NCBI RefSeq assembly: GCF_017315725.1
Contig: NZ_JAFLRG010000001.1
Location: 2,666,001-2,730,000, forward strand
DNA from: Trinickia acidisoli
Lineage (GTDB): Bacteria > Pseudomonadota > Gammaproteobacteria > Burkholderiales > Burkholderiaceae
Direction of reading: 5' to 3'
DNA length: 64,000 nt
The notes beneath the pieces are model-generated. The model saw nothing but the letters and a program-made list of their open reading frames with translations. It ran no database searches and was not told the origin of the DNA. Each line of letters starts with the position of its first letter. The first letter of the stretch is position 1. The translations under genes and the position numbers were made by a program. Shown one piece after another: positions 12,632 through 23,300 of this stretch.

Positions 12632-13906
12632 ATGTCGTCCAAACGCGATCTGACGCTCGCCGGCATCCTGCCGCATCTCGCCCGCGACGATGGCGGGTGG
12701 CATGTCGTCTATCAAGGCGTGACGCTGCGCAGCGCCTTTCAGCCCGTCGTCTCGATTACGCACAAACGCGTCGTCGGCTACGAGGCGCTGCTACGCGCCA
12801 CGCAGGCAAACGGGCAAAGGATCGCGCCCGATCATTTGTTCGCCCGCGCGCGAGCCACGGGCCCGGCGCTCACGCTCGAGCGGCTTGCGCGCTGCGTGCA
12901 TTTCGCGAACTTCGCCGAGCAAGACGTCGAAACAGGCTGGCTGTTCGTCAACGCCTTGCCGCAATTGCTGCGCGTCGGCCCGAACTCGCGCGCATTCACC
13001 GACGAGCTGTGCGACTACTTCGGCATCCCGCATCACCGCATCGTCGTCGAGATCATCGAACAGCCGAGCGCCGACGAATCCAATTTCGATCGAATGGTCG
13101 AGGTGCTGCGCGAACGCGACCTGCTGATCGCGATCGACGATTTCGGCACGGGGTTTTCGAACTTCGATCGCATTTGGCGCATGCGCCCCGACATCGTCAA
13201 GCTCGACCGCTCGCTCGTCGCCCGCATCGCCGCGCCGAGCACCGATCATCAGTTCGCCACGCAGCTCGTGACGATGCTGCACCGGGCAGGCACGATGGTG
13301 CTCGGCGAAGGCGTCGAATCGGAGGACGAACTGATGACGCTCATGGAAGCCGACGTCGACTTCGTTCAGGGCTTCTGGCTCGGCAAGCCGCACGCGTCGA
13401 TCGCGGAGGCAAGCGGCAAGGCGCCCGCCCGGATCGCATCGATGTGGCAGCGCTTTCGCGCAAATTCCGCCACCTCGCCCGGAGTACCCGTCGAATTCGC
13501 GAGCGTTGAAGAAGCCGTGCTCGGCGGAGCGCACGCCTACAAGGCCACCGACGATCTCGCGCTCGCCGCGCAGCGGACGTTTCGCAGCCCCTGGGCGCGG
13601 CGCGTCTTCATCGTCGACCGGCATGGCGATCAACATCGGCCGTCCATCGCGTCGGAGTCGCAGGGGCAATTGGCCCGCCTCGCTCCGCTCTTTCCCGACA
13701 CGGCGAGCAACTGGTCGCGGCGCGCTTACTTCAAGCGCGCGCTGGCCGCGCCGGGACGCATCGCCGTCATGGGGCCGCACTACTCGCTGACCGAAGGCAA
13801 GGACTGCTACACGGCCGCCGTCACCGTCGACCGAGGCGGCGAACTCGAAGTGTTTTGCGTCGACTTCGTGGCCAGCGTGTCAGGGCCGTCCGCCGGCATC
13901 GACTGA
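12632..13906 (+). CDS. EAL-domain c-di-GMP phosphodiesterase with C-terminal sensory-like domain
   Basis: Protein of 424 residues that should hydrolyse cyclic di-GMP. The EAL domain (about residues 25-265) keeps all the signature residues: Y-E-A-L-L-R, the Asn of F-V-N-A-L-P, the Glu of V-E-I-I-E, D-D-F-G-T-G-F-S, the Lys of V-K-L-D-R, E-G-V-E and the Gln of V-Q-G-F. The remaining ~150 residues contain V-F-I-V-D-R-H-G-D-Q and S-R-R-A-Y-F-K-R-A, resembling the PAS/Cache-like C-terminal domain of the YkuI group, possibly a ligand sensor. No GGDEF domain or membrane segment is seen. The start at 12632 begins a well-behaved N-terminus. Confidence 0.86.
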   Translation: MSSKRDLTLAGILPHLARDDGGWHVVYQGVTLRSAFQPVVSITHKRVVGYEALLRATQANGQRIAPDHLFARARATGPALTLERLARCVHFANFAEQDVETGWLFVNALPQLLRVGPNSRAFTDELCDYFGIPHHRIVVEIIEQPSADESNFDRMVEVLRERDLLIAIDDFGTGFSNFDRIWRMRPDIVKLDRSLVARIAAPSTDHQFATQLVTMLHRAGTMVLGEGVESEDELMTLMEADVDFVQGFWLGKPHASIAEASGKAPARIASMWQRFRANSATSPGVPVEFASVEEAVLGGAHAYKATDDLALAAQRTFRSPWARRVFIVDRHGDQHRPSIASESQGQLARLAPLFPDTASNWSRRAYFKRALAAPGRIAVMGPHYSLTEGKDCYTAAVTVDRGGELEVFCVDFVASVSGPSAGID

Positions 13907-13935
13907 TCGCCCCAAGCACACCGATCACGCCAGTC

Positions 13936-13962
13936 GCACTGAGCGCACTGAGCGCACTGAGC
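13936..13962. repeat. Three tandem copies of a 9-bp unit
   Basis: GCACTGAGC occurs three times head to tail in the short gap between the EAL gene and arfB. It has no T-run and no obvious fold. Confidence 0.7.
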
Positions 13963-14006
13963 GTACCGATCGCACGCTTGCCCTAGCGGCCGGCGGTGCA
14001 CCGCCG

Positions 14007-14411
14007 TTATTCGTCGACGCGCCCACGCCCCGCTTTTACGCTCGAGCGGTGCGTCTTGCCGTCGAGGCGGCGCACCGTCGAGGCGCGCGTCGGCCGCGTC
14101 GGAATGCGCGGCCGACGCGTGACGCTGACGCTCGAGATCAATTCCTCGAGCCGCGCGAGCGCCGCCGTTCGGTTCATCTCCTGCGTTCGGTATTCCTGCG
14201 CCTTAATGACGACGACACCCTCGCGCGTGATGCGGCGATCCTCGAGCGCGAGCAGTCGCATCTTCAATGCCTCGGGCAGCGACGACGCGCGAATGTCGAA
14301 ACGCAGATGAATGGCGCTCGACACTTTGTTGACGTTCTGTCCGCCCGCCCCTTGCGCGCGGACCGCCGTCAACTCGACCTCGTCGGGCAGTACGTGATGG
14401 CGTAGCGTCAT
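14007..14411 (-). CDS. arfB: Alternative ribosome-rescue factor ArfB (YaeJ)
   Basis: Peptidyl-tRNA hydrolase of 134 residues that frees ribosomes stalled on truncated mRNA. The class-I release-factor GGQ motif is at residues 23-25 (G-A-G-G-Q-N-V-N-K), followed by the V-S-S-A-I-H-L-R-F strand. The Arg/Lys-rich C-terminal tail (from about residue 98) corresponds to the part that enters the empty mRNA channel. No codon-recognition domain is present, as expected for ArfB. The ATG at 14411 overlaps the recD stop as ATGA, so translation is probably coupled. A longer frame reaches 14957 but lies inside recD. Confidence 0.93.
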   Translation of the reverse strand: MTLRHHVLPDEVELTAVRAQGAGGQNVNKVSSAIHLRFDIRASSLPEALKMRLLALEDRRITREGVVVIKAQEYRTQEMNRTAALARLEELISSVSVTRRPRIPTRPTRASTVRRLDGKTHRSSVKAGRGRVDE

Positions 14412-16555
14412 CGTGCCTCCTGCATGCGGGCGAACAAGCCCGATTCGCGCCGCGTAGGCGTGGCAATTGCCTCGGCGAGCACCTCGCGCGCGCCGACGAC
14501 GCGCACGGTCTTGCGCGCGCGCGTGACGGCTGTGTAGACGAGCTCGCGCGTCAGCACGCGGCTCGTCGACGCAGGCAGCACGAGCGCCGCGTGATCGAAC
14601 TCGGAACCCTGGGATTTGTGGACCGTCAATGCGAACGCGGTATCGTGCGGCGGCAGCGCCGCGGGCGTCACGGCCCGCACGCCGCCGTCGGCCGTGCGGA
14701 AGTACACACGCAGCGCGCCTTCGCGCGTGGGCAGCGCAATGCCGATATCGCCGTTGAACAGGCCCAGCGCGTAATCGTTGCGTGCCACCATCACCGCGCG
14801 CCCCGCGAACCAGCTCGTACCGACCGCGAGCGGCACGCGCGCGGCCCGTCGCACGTGCTCGGCCATCTGCGCGTTCAGCGCTTCGACGCCGCGCGCGCCG
14901 AGCCGCGTCGCGCAAAGCACGCGAAACGCGTTCAACGCATCGAAGAGCGGCCCGCAATCGGGCTGCGGCTGCGCGAGCGCTGTCGCCAATGCCTGGACGT
15001 ACGGCGCGAAGCCTTGCGCCAGGCGTTCCAGTGTACGGGGTGCCAGCGATGGGCCGGCGTCCTCGTCGAGCTGAGCCGGGGCGCCGTCGACCGGGGCGTC
15101 GAACAAATCGAGTTCGCGCGGCACGTCTCTACCGACACTCGCGTCCACGCCGAGCGCATCGAACGCGGCCCGCGCGTCGCCGCGGCGGATCGCGAGCGAC
15201 AAGCGGCCGATCGCGGAGTCGAGCCCAAATCGATAGTTACGCTCGAGCCAAATCACGCAATCGACGAGCGGCGCCGCCTGGGGTGATGTGTTAGGCGACG
15301 GCGCGCCGTCACCCGCGTAGGCAACGGCCGATTCGTCGAGTCCCACCCAAGGCCAAGCCGCGTTGATCGATCCATCCGAGTCGACGGACTCGATGCTCCC
15401 CGGCAAATCGAGTTCATCGAACAAGTCCAACGCATCGTCCTCGTTCGAGAACGTATCGAAGGCCGCTGCATCGTCGCTCGCCGCGTCGTCCTGCTCGGGG
15501 CGGGGCAGCGCCGCTCGGACGCGTGCCGCGTCGACCCCCGCGGCCCGCACGATGCGCGCGATGCCGGCCTCGCTGAACGATGGGCGCGCGCTCAGCTCGG
15601 CAAAGACGGCACCCGCCTCGACGGCCGCAAGCTGGTCTTTATCGCCGAGCAGCACGAGACGCGTCTCGGGCGCGAGCGCATCGAATAGCTGCGCCGCCAG
15701 CGCGACGTCGATCATCGACGCCTCGTCGACGACGAGCACGTCGTAGGGCAGCGGATTGTCGGCTCCGTGGCGCGCACGCAGGCCCTGTCCGAGACCGAGC
15801 AGCCGATGCAACGTCTGCGACGAGCGTGGCAAGCGCGCGGCGATCTCTTCCGGCAAGCTCGCCGCGCGCGCGAGCAACGCCTCCTGCATCCGCTGCGCCG
15901 CCTTGCCCGTCGGCGCAGCGAGGGCAATCGCCAGCGAGGGATCGGAGTCGATCAGGCAGGCGAGCATACCGACGACGGTCGTCGTCTTACCCGTGCCGGG
16001 CCCGCCGCTGACGACGGTTAGCCGGCTCGACAACGACAGGGCTGCCGCTGCGCGCTGCCAATCGACCTCGCTCGCGTCGGGCGGACCGAAGAAGCGCTCG
16101 AGTCGCGCCACGAAAGCGGCATCGGCGTCAAACGCGCTTGACGCTGCGCGCGCCGTTGCGTGATCGACAACGGCCATCGCGAGCCGGCGCTCGTCGTCGT
16201 AGTAGCGCGCGAGGTAGAGCCGACCCGCCGCATCGACGACGAGCGGCCCCAATGCGGCTGCATCCAGCGCGCCGTCCGAGACCACGCCGCTCGCGCGCAA
16301 TGCCGCGGCCGCAACGCCGAGCGTTTCGCCGTAACGCCGCGCGAGCCGCGCGAGCGATACGCAGACGTGCCCGGCGCTCGTCGCACGGCTGACCGCAAAT
16401 GCGGCGCGACGGGCCCAGCGCACGGCGACGGCGTTCGCACCCAGATGCTGAGCCAGCACACCGATGCGGCGCGCGAATCCCTCGGCCAACGCCGTGCCGA
16501 AGTCGCCGCGCGCGCGTGCGCGCGCCGGCCGCGACGGTGGAGCGGCAGCGGTCAT
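14408..16555 (-). CDS. recD: Exodeoxyribonuclease V subunit alpha (RecD)
   Basis: The 5'-3' helicase subunit of RecBCD, used in double-strand-break repair and DNA degradation. Walker [10 protein letters not shown] lies at about residues 184-192, the VVDEAS Walker B around 275-280, and the late helicase motifs [12 protein letters not shown] near the C-terminus. At 715 residues it is about 100 longer than E. coli RecD. Much of the difference is an Asp/Ser-rich segment at about residues 352-430 with no counterpart in the helicase core. Its stop overlaps the arfB start by four bases, and recB ends 25 bp upstream. Confidence 0.95.
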   Translation of the reverse strand: MTAAAPPSRPARARARGDFGTALAEGFARRIGVLAQHLGANAVAVRWARRAAFAVSRATSAGHVCVSLARLARRYGETLGVAAAALRASGVVSDGALDAAALGPLVVDAAGRLYLARYYDDERRLAMAVVDHATARAASSAFDADAAFVARLERFFGPPDASEVDWQRAAAALSLSSRLTVVSGGPGTGKTTTVVGMLACLIDSDPSLAIALAAPTGKAAQRMQEALLARAASLPEEIAARLPRSSQTLHRLLGLGQGLRARHGADNPLPYDVLVVDEASMIDVALAAQLFDALAPETRLVLLGDKDQLAAVEAGAVFAELSARPSFSEAGIARIVRAAGVDAARVRAALPRPEQDDAASDDAAAFDTFSNEDDALDLFDELDLPGSIESVDSDGSINAAWPWVGLDESAVAYAGDGAPSPNTSPQAAPLVDCVIWLERNYRFGLDSAIGRLSLAIRRGDARAAFDALGVDASVGRDVPRELDLFDAPVDGAPAQLDEDAGPSLAPRTLERLAQGFAPYVQALATALAQPQPDCGPLFDALNAFRVLCATRLGARGVEALNAQMAEHVRRAARVPLAVGTSWFAGRAVMVARNDYALGLFNGDIGIALPTREGALRVYFRTADGGVRAVTPAALPPHDTAFALTVHKSQGSEFDHAALVLPASTSRVLTRELVYTAVTRARKTVRVVGAREVLAEAIATPTRRESGLFARMQEAR

Positions 16556-16580
16556 GCGGGCCTCCTGAAATACGTTGCGC

Positions 16581-19500
16581 TCATGATGTCCGCCCGGCGC
16601 GCATCATTGCATCGAGCGCCTCGATCAGCTCGCGCATGGGCCGGCGCACATGCACGCCCGCCGGCACCGCACCGTCGCGCCACGACGGACGCACACCGCG
16701 TACGAACAGATAGGCATAGCCGCCGATATGCGCGTCGTAGTCGTAGCCCGGGCGACGCGTCTTCAAGTAGCGATGCAGCGCGACCGTGTAAAGCAGCGCC
16801 TGCAAGTGGTATGCATGGTGCGCCATCGCGGCTTCGAGTGGCGCCGCGCCGTAGTCGGCCGAACTCGCGCCGAGATGATTCGACTTCCAATCGACGATCC
16901 AAAAACGGCCGTCGTGCTCGATCACCATGTCGATGAACCCTTTGACGTAGCCGGCCAGCGTCCCCGCTTCGAGCGCGACGTCAGGATAACCGTGACACAC
17001 GAGCAAGCCTCGCAACGCCGACAAATCGAGCGCCGGCGACGCGAACAGGAATGGCCATTCGGTCAGCCTACGCGCCGGATCGAGCGCCGCGAGCGTGAGG
17101 CCCGCAGCAACCTCGGTGGCCGTAACGTCGGCGATCAGCCGCGCCATCATCGCCGGCAGACGCGCGGCCGTTTCTGCATCAGCGGCGACGGGCCGCTCGA
17201 CGAGCGCGCGCTCGATAGCGGCAGGCCACGTCGCGGCGTCGGAAAAATCGGCCAATTCGAACATCCGATGCAAGCATTCGCCCGCTGCCGCGCCGCGTGG
17301 AAAAGCGAGGATGTCGTCGGCCACGAGCAATTCGGCGGCCGTGAGCGCAGGCTGCGGCGGCAGCCAAGCCGCTTCGGCCGCCGCGCTCGCCTCCTGCTGG
17401 GCGGCGGCGAGCGCGTCGTGATCGGGCCTCGGTTCGTCGTCGAGCGACTCGCTCGCGTGCCGCGCGCCGGCGGCTGCAAGCGAGCTGAAGCTCGCAATGC
17501 GCCAGCTCTCCTTCAACGCGCGGCGCAACGTGCGCGCCTCGAAGCGGCGACTCGATGCGGCCTCGCGCGAGAGCGGCACGCGCCGCTGCGGCGAAGGCAG
17601 CGGCGCGTGCGTGATCGCGCCGTCGGCCAGCGACGCCCATGCCGCCTCGATCGCGCCTTCCTCCGGCGGATCGTCGGACCACGCGTCGAACGCGCGGCCG
17701 TCGCCGGCGACGAGCCAGTTCAGCACGCTGCGACGCGACTCTTTGGTGGAGCGCGACGAGACATAAGCGCCGGCGACAAGGTAGCAGCGGTGAACCGCCC
17801 GTGTGAGCGCAACGTAGACCAGCCGTGCCCGCTCGGCCGCCTCCTCGCGCGCGGCCTCGCGGTCGGCACGCTCGGCATCGTCGCCTTCGCAGCCGTAATG
17901 AAGCACGGCGCGCGAGCCCGCTTGCGCATCGTCGTGATACTCGCTCGCATCGGGCAGGCCAGTGCTCGCTCCGACCCTACGTGCGCCATCTCCTAGAAAC
18001 GGACAGAAGACGACGGCATATTCGAGCCCCTTCGACTTGTGGACGGTCACGATCTGCACGAGATCGCGATCCGATTCGAGCCGCAATTGCGCTTCCTCGC
18101 CGCCGCCGCGCGCGCGCTCGGCCGCGAGCCAGCGCAACGTCGGCGCGATGCCGTGGTGCACGGCCGCGCGGGCGGAGGCGAGCTCGGCCAGATGGTTGAC
18201 GTCCGTGAGCCGCCGCTCGCCGTCGCGGCCCGCGATGAGGCGCTCGCCGATGCCGTTTTCGCGCGTCATCGTGCGCCACATCGTCGCGAAACCGCGATCG
18301 AGCCAGAGCGACCGGTAGCGCGAGAATCGCTCGACCCAAGCCGTCGCCTCGTCGGCATGCGCCAACGCCGGCGCATCGGCGAGCTGCGCAAGCCGCGCGA
18401 GCGCGTGCGCATCGAGCCCGAACCAATCGGCCGCGAGCGCCGCCCGCAGGCGCCTTAAATCACCGGGCGCATCGACCGCCGCCAGCACGCGTTCGAGCTG
18501 CTCGGCGTCGAGCGTCGCGAATACCGACGACTGCGCGAGCTCCACGCTGCCCACGCCCCAAGCGGCGAGTACGCGTTTCATCAAGCTGCCCTGCTTGTGC
18601 GTGCGCACGAGCACGGCGATGTCGGCCGGCGCCAGCACCGCCGCGCCGAGCGCAACGCTGCCCTCACGCGTGCCGCGCAACAACCGGGCGATCTCGGCCG
18701 CGCACGCCTCGGCCGCCTGCCGGTGCGCCTCGCGCTTGAGCAGCGCCGCCTCGCCCGAGGGCAGCATCCAGACGCGCAGCGCGCCGTCGGCATGGTGCGA
18801 ACGCGCGGGATCGGCGGCGTCGACGAACGGCGCGCGTGGGCGCTCGGCCGCGTGCACGGGCGTGTAGTCGAGCCCCTCGAGCACGAACGCGCGCGGATTG
18901 GCGCCGAAGATGCGATTGCACGCGGCGACGAGCGACGCCGTCGAGCGTTGGTTGACGGCGAGCGTGTAGCGCGCCGTCGCCGCATGGCGTGCGGCTAAGT
19001 AAGTGTGCAGATCGGCTGCCCGGAAGCTGTAGATCGCTTGCTTCGGATCGCCGACGAGAAAAAGCGGCCCTGCCTGCCCGTCGTTGCCCGGCCTCGCGAA
19101 GATGCGCTCGAAGATCGCGAACTGCAGCGGGTCCGTATCTTGGAATTCGTCGATGAGCGCGGCGGGGTATCGCGCCCTCAGCGTCTGGGCAAGCCACGGG
19201 TGTGCAATGAGCGCGCCGTGCAGGTTCGCGAGCAAGTCGTCGAACGATGCGAGCCGTCGCGTGCGCTTCATGGCGGCCAGCGCCGGCGGCGCTTGTTCGA
19301 GCCAGAGCGCGAGCAACGCGAGCCAGCGCAGCCGATGCGCCGCCTCGGCCGCCTCGGCGGCCGCGGCAAGCGTGTCGGCCAACGCGAAGAACGGATGCTC
19401 GGGTGGCGCGAACTTGACCTTGGCCGCCTTTGCAAGCGCCGTCGCCGTCAGCTTCAGCGCCTCGCGCGGCGGCGGCGCGTGGCAGTCGCCTTCGGCGAAA

Positions 19501-20378
19501 TACCGGCTCCACGCATCGAGCGCCGTACGGACCGCTTCGCGTTTGTGCGTCGTCTGCTTGAGTGCGGCCTGCGCGTCGTCGAGCACGCGCTCGATGAACT
19601 CGCGCTCGTCGCGCCACAGCGCGCATGCGGCATCGAAACGCGTCCGCGCATCGTCCCCATCGTCCTCGCCGACCGCGCCCTCGGGCTCGAGGGTCGGCGG
19701 CGTCGTACCCGAATGCCCCCAGCGCAACTGTGCGAGCGGCTTTTTCAAGCGGCGAGCGAGCTGCGCATCGAGTTCCAACGGGTTCGCGCCGCGTGCGACG
19801 AGCCATGCCGCGAAGGCCGGATAAGCGCCCGCGACCGGTTCGACACGCTCGCGCCAAAACTCGGCGGCCAGCTCGAATCGAAGCGATGCGTCGTCGGCCT
19901 CCATCTCGAACGCGAACGGCATTGCGGCAGCGAACGGCGCCTCTTGCAGCGCGCGCTGGCAGAAGGCGTGGATCGTGTGGACGGCAGCCTGATCGAAGGT
20001 CGACAACGCGCGCCGGATGCGCTTACCCGCCAAGTCTCGATCGAGCCCTTCGGGGCCCAGCGTCGTCGCGAGCAGTTGCGCGACGAAGGGGTCGCCACCG
20101 TCGTCGTCGAGCTCGATGGCGCGAGCGAGTTCAGCGAGACGGCCGCGAATCCGCTCGTGCAACTCGGCCGTCGCCGCTTTCGTGAACGTGACGACGAGAA
20201 TCTGATCGGCGTTCAGGTCGCGCTCGAGCAGTAACCGTACGTAGAGCGCGCAGATGTTCCACGTCTTGCCCGTACCGGCCGAGGCCTCGATCTGATTGAC
20301 GCCGGCAAGCGCGCACGTGAAGACGTCGAGCGGCTCCGGCGGCGGCGGTTCGGCGGCGAGGCAATCGTGCTCGCTCAT
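16581..20378 (-). CDS. recB: Exodeoxyribonuclease V subunit beta (RecB)
   Basis: The 3'-5' helicase-nuclease subunit of RecBCD, 1265 residues. Walker A EASAGTGKT is at 31-39, followed by the UvrD-type I-L-V-V-T-F-T-K-A-A-T-A-E-L motif. Helicase motifs include LIDEFQDTDPLQ and T-V-H-K-S-K-G-L-E-Y. The C-terminal nuclease domain has the FIDMV...W-I-V-D-W-K-S-N catalytic motif at about residues 1145-1167, so nuclease activity should be intact. The ATG at 20378 overlaps the recC stop as ATGA; the longer open frame (to 21086) is antisense-like shadow within recC. The region between the helicase and nuclease parts is Ala/Arg-rich, as in other high-GC homologues. Confidence 0.95.
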   Translation of the reverse strand: MSEHDCLAAEPPPPEPLDVFTCALAGVNQIEASAGTGKTWNICALYVRLLLERDLNADQILVVTFTKAATAELHERIRGRLAELARAIELDDDGGDPFVAQLLATTLGPEGLDRDLAGKRIRRALSTFDQAAVHTIHAFCQRALQEAPFAAAMPFAFEMEADDASLRFELAAEFWRERVEPVAGAYPAFAAWLVARGANPLELDAQLARRLKKPLAQLRWGHSGTTPPTLEPEGAVGEDDGDDARTRFDAACALWRDEREFIERVLDDAQAALKQTTHKREAVRTALDAWSRYFAEGDCHAPPPREALKLTATALAKAAKVKFAPPEHPFFALADTLAAAAEAAEAAHRLRWLALLALWLEQAPPALAAMKRTRRLASFDDLLANLHGALIAHPWLAQTLRARYPAALIDEFQDTDPLQFAIFERIFARPGNDGQAGPLFLVGDPKQAIYSFRAADLHTYLAARHAATARYTLAVNQRSTASLVAACNRIFGANPRAFVLEGLDYTPVHAAERPRAPFVDAADPARSHHADGALRVWMLPSGEAALLKREAHRQAAEACAAEIARLLRGTREGSVALGAAVLAPADIAVLVRTHKQGSLMKRVLAAWGVGSVELAQSSVFATLDAEQLERVLAAVDAPGDLRRLRAALAADWFGLDAHALARLAQLADAPALAHADEATAWVERFSRYRSLWLDRGFATMWRTMTRENGIGERLIAGRDGERRLTDVNHLAELASARAAVHHGIAPTLRWLAAERARGGGEEAQLRLESDRDLVQIVTVHKSKGLEYAVVFCPFLGDGARRVGASTGLPDASEYHDDAQAGSRAVLHYGCEGDDAERADREAAREEAAERARLVYVALTRAVHRCYLVAGAYVSSRSTKESRRSVLNWLVAGDGRAFDAWSDDPPEEGAIEAAWASLADGAITHAPLPSPQRRVPLSREAASSRRFEARTLRRALKESWRIASFSSLAAAGARHASESLDDEPRPDHDALAAAQQEASAAAEAAWLPPQPALTAAELLVADDILAFPRGAAAGECLHRMFELADFSDAATWPAAIERALVERPVAADAETAARLPAMMARLIADVTATEVAAGLTLAALDPARRLTEWPFLFASPALDLSALRGLLVCHGYPDVALEAGTLAGYVKGFIDMVIEHDGRFWIVDWKSNHLGASSADYGAAPLEAAMAHHAYHLQALLYTVALHRYLKTRRPGYDYDAHIGGYAYLFVRGVRPSWRDGAVPAGVHVRRPMRELIEALDAMMRAGRTS

Positions 20379-23300
20379 GCGTCGCCTCCGCTCAGATGCG
20401 CGATCAAAGGTTCGAACACGATGCGCGAAAGCGCGCCGAAGGGCTCGTCGAGCGTCAACTCGACGCCGCGCCAAGCGATCGCGAGCGCCGCGTCGTCCGA
20501 TTCGCCGCGCACGCGGTCGCTGATCCACACGCCGAGCGCGTCCGAATCCGCGCCGTTCGCTTTGGCCCACGCGCTCCTCGGAAAGAAGCGCAACGGCAGC
20601 CGGCGCCCCGCGACGAACAGCGCGACGAGCGGCGCAAGGTGATCGAGCGGCGCCTCGACGCGCGCGAACGCGAAGCGATCGGCAGCGCCGTACCAGATCG
20701 TGCGGCACGGCCCCTGAGGCTGCGCGGCGCAATAGGCGAGATGCGCGAGCCAAGCGTTCAAATACTCGCGCGCATTCGGGCTCGCATAGCGATAGAGCAC
20801 CTGGCCGGCATCGGTCACGCGGTTCAATGTGCCCTGCAGATGCACGGGCGCCGCATCGAGCAGCGCGTCGCGCAGCGCCGCGTCGTGCTCGCCGAAGAGT
20901 GCGGCACCGTCGGTATCGGGCCAGCGCGCAGTGACGTGCAGCGCGAACGGCAACCGCGATGCGCCCGCCGCCAGCGCCTTGCGCACGTCGCCCGCGAGGC
21001 GGGTGAGCGCACCGAGTTCGCTCCGCTTGAGCACGTCGCCCGTCGCCCCGGCGGGCAACTCGGGGCTCGTTTGCGCGACCCGCCACGCGCGTGCGTGCGC
21101 CGCGTCGTCGTCACGCTCGATCAGCCGCGGCAGCAACCGGTCGGCAAGCGCATCGCGGCCCGCGTAATCGAGTTCGAACGGTTCGACCTCGAGCAGCTCG
21201 CCTTGCGCCTTCTCGAGCACGACGCCGAGCCGCTCGCGCAGCAGCGCGCGCGCGGGGTGTTGCCAGAATCGCTGAAAATCGACGAACGAAACGGGCCCGA
21301 CCGGCTCGATCGGCAACGGCGCGGCAAAGAACGGCACGGCGAGGGGTTCCGCGTCGGCGGCCAGCCGCGAAGCAAGACGCGCGCGTTCGGCGTCGTAGGT
21401 GAACAGCGCGCGCGCGCCGTCGAAGTAGGCCGACGAAAACGGCTGCAGCGGATGCTCGACGATGAACGAGCGGCGCGCCGCCTGAAGCACCTCGGGCGCC
21501 GCGCCCTCGCCCGCCTTCGCCCGCGCCAGGTGATCGAGCAGTTCGTCGACGAGCGCCGCGGGCGGCAGCGGCGCGTTGTCCCGAATGCTGCGCCCCGTGT
21601 AGCTGACGAAGAAGCGCTCGCGCGCGGCGAGCAACAGATCGAGGAACAAGTTGCGCTCATCGGCGCGACGCTGGCGGTCGCCCAGTTGCGGCAGCGCCGC
21701 CATCAAATCGAACTCGTCGGCGCGCGCGAGGCTCGGCAAGACGCCATCGTCCATCCCGATCAAGCAGATCGCGCGATACGGTAAGCCGCGCAAGCTCGTC
21801 AGCGACGAAAACGTCACGCCGCCCCACGGCACACCGCCATGCGCCGCATCGTCGAGCGCAACGGTCAGCGCCGCGCGCAACACCGCGGCCGGCGCCTGCG
21901 TGTCATACGCGCCGTCGCGCATGGCTTCGAGCGCCTTCTCGACGGCATCGCGCACGTTCGCCAGCGCATCGGCGAAAGGCGGCGATCCATCGAACGAGCG
22001 CACGAGTAGATCGGCCAACAGCGCGCCCCATTCGTCGCCTGTCAGCGTCTCGCGCGAGCGCTTAACGAAGCCGTATAAATCGTCGACGAAGCACGCGAGC
22101 CGCCCGAGCAGCTCGGCATCGGCCCCGCGCGCGCCCGCGACCGGCAGCCATGCATCGACGGGCGCGCCGTCGTCGGGCATCGCATAGCCGAGAAAGAGCC
22201 GCGTGAGCGCATCGGCGAACGTATGGCGCGCGGGTGCCGCGGCCTGCGCGACGCGCGATTCGTCGCCCGCGGGCACCTCGTTCGCGAGCCCGCGCCGGGC
22301 ACCGGCCGCCGCGAGCCACCCTTGAACCGTGTCGAGCGCCACGGCGTCGATGCCGTAACGCGCCGCGACCGCATCGACGCGCAACCACTCGACCAACTCC
22401 GGCGCCGACACGCCGCGCTCGGCGAGCGCCAGCCAGTCGAGCAGTACGCGAGCGATCGGATTGGCCTGCGACGGAGGCAGGCCCGTGATGCGATAGGGAA
22501 TGCGTCCGCGCTCGTCGCTTTGCGTCGTGCCGAAAACCGCATCGATGAGCGGCGCGGCCGTCGCGAGATCGGGACAAACGACGAGCACGTCCGACGGGCG
22601 CAACCCCGGCAGCGCGTCGCCGCCGCCCGAGCGCGCGTCGTCGAACCAGCCGAGCAGCCGGTCGTGCAGCACTTCGAGCTGACGCGACAAGCTGTGACAA
22701 ACATGGACTTCGATGCCTCGCTCGCTGTCGTCGGCCGCCGCGTCGAGATCGCAGCCGATGTCGCCCCCGCCGCCGGGCGCTTCGCCGAGCACTTCCGGCA
22801 CTAAGTCGAGCATGGCGTTTTGCACGCGCGCGAGCCAGTTTGTCGCTTCGTTCGGCGCAAAACGCGTCGCCTCGCCCGAGGCAGCGCTTTCCGTCAATTC
22901 ATGCAGCAAATGCAACTGCGCCTGCGTCTGCCGGCCCCACTCGGCCAGCAGCGGATGGCCGACCTCGTGATAGTCGAGCACGTCGGCGGCCTCGAGCGCG
23001 AGCGCTGTCTTTTCGGTGACGATGTCGAACCAGAACTGCCGGCACGGGTTCATGACGTAGAGCCGCACGTCGATCCAGCGCGACAGCTCGCGCAACAAGG
23101 CGATGTGGAGCGGCGCGATCGTCGGCAAGGCGAACACGCTGACCGACGCGGGCCAACGTGCGCGCATGACGGCGTCGAGATCCAGCGTGCGCGCAAGTTC
23201 GAGAAACCGGTGAGCGGGCGGTGCCGCCTCGGCCGCGCTCCCCGCGCCGTTCCCCTGCGCGAGCTCGGCCAGCACGGTGCGCCAGAGCGCAGCCTGCCAG

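Noticed and set aside
13936..13962. GCACTGAGC triple repeat as a CRISPR-like or regulatory array
   Set aside because: Units are only 9 bp with no spacers and no neighbouring related genes; it is a simple tandem repeat.
20379..21086. N-terminal extension of RecB
   Set aside because: It overlaps the recC coding sequence in another frame; ATGA coupling at 20375-20378 fixes the start.
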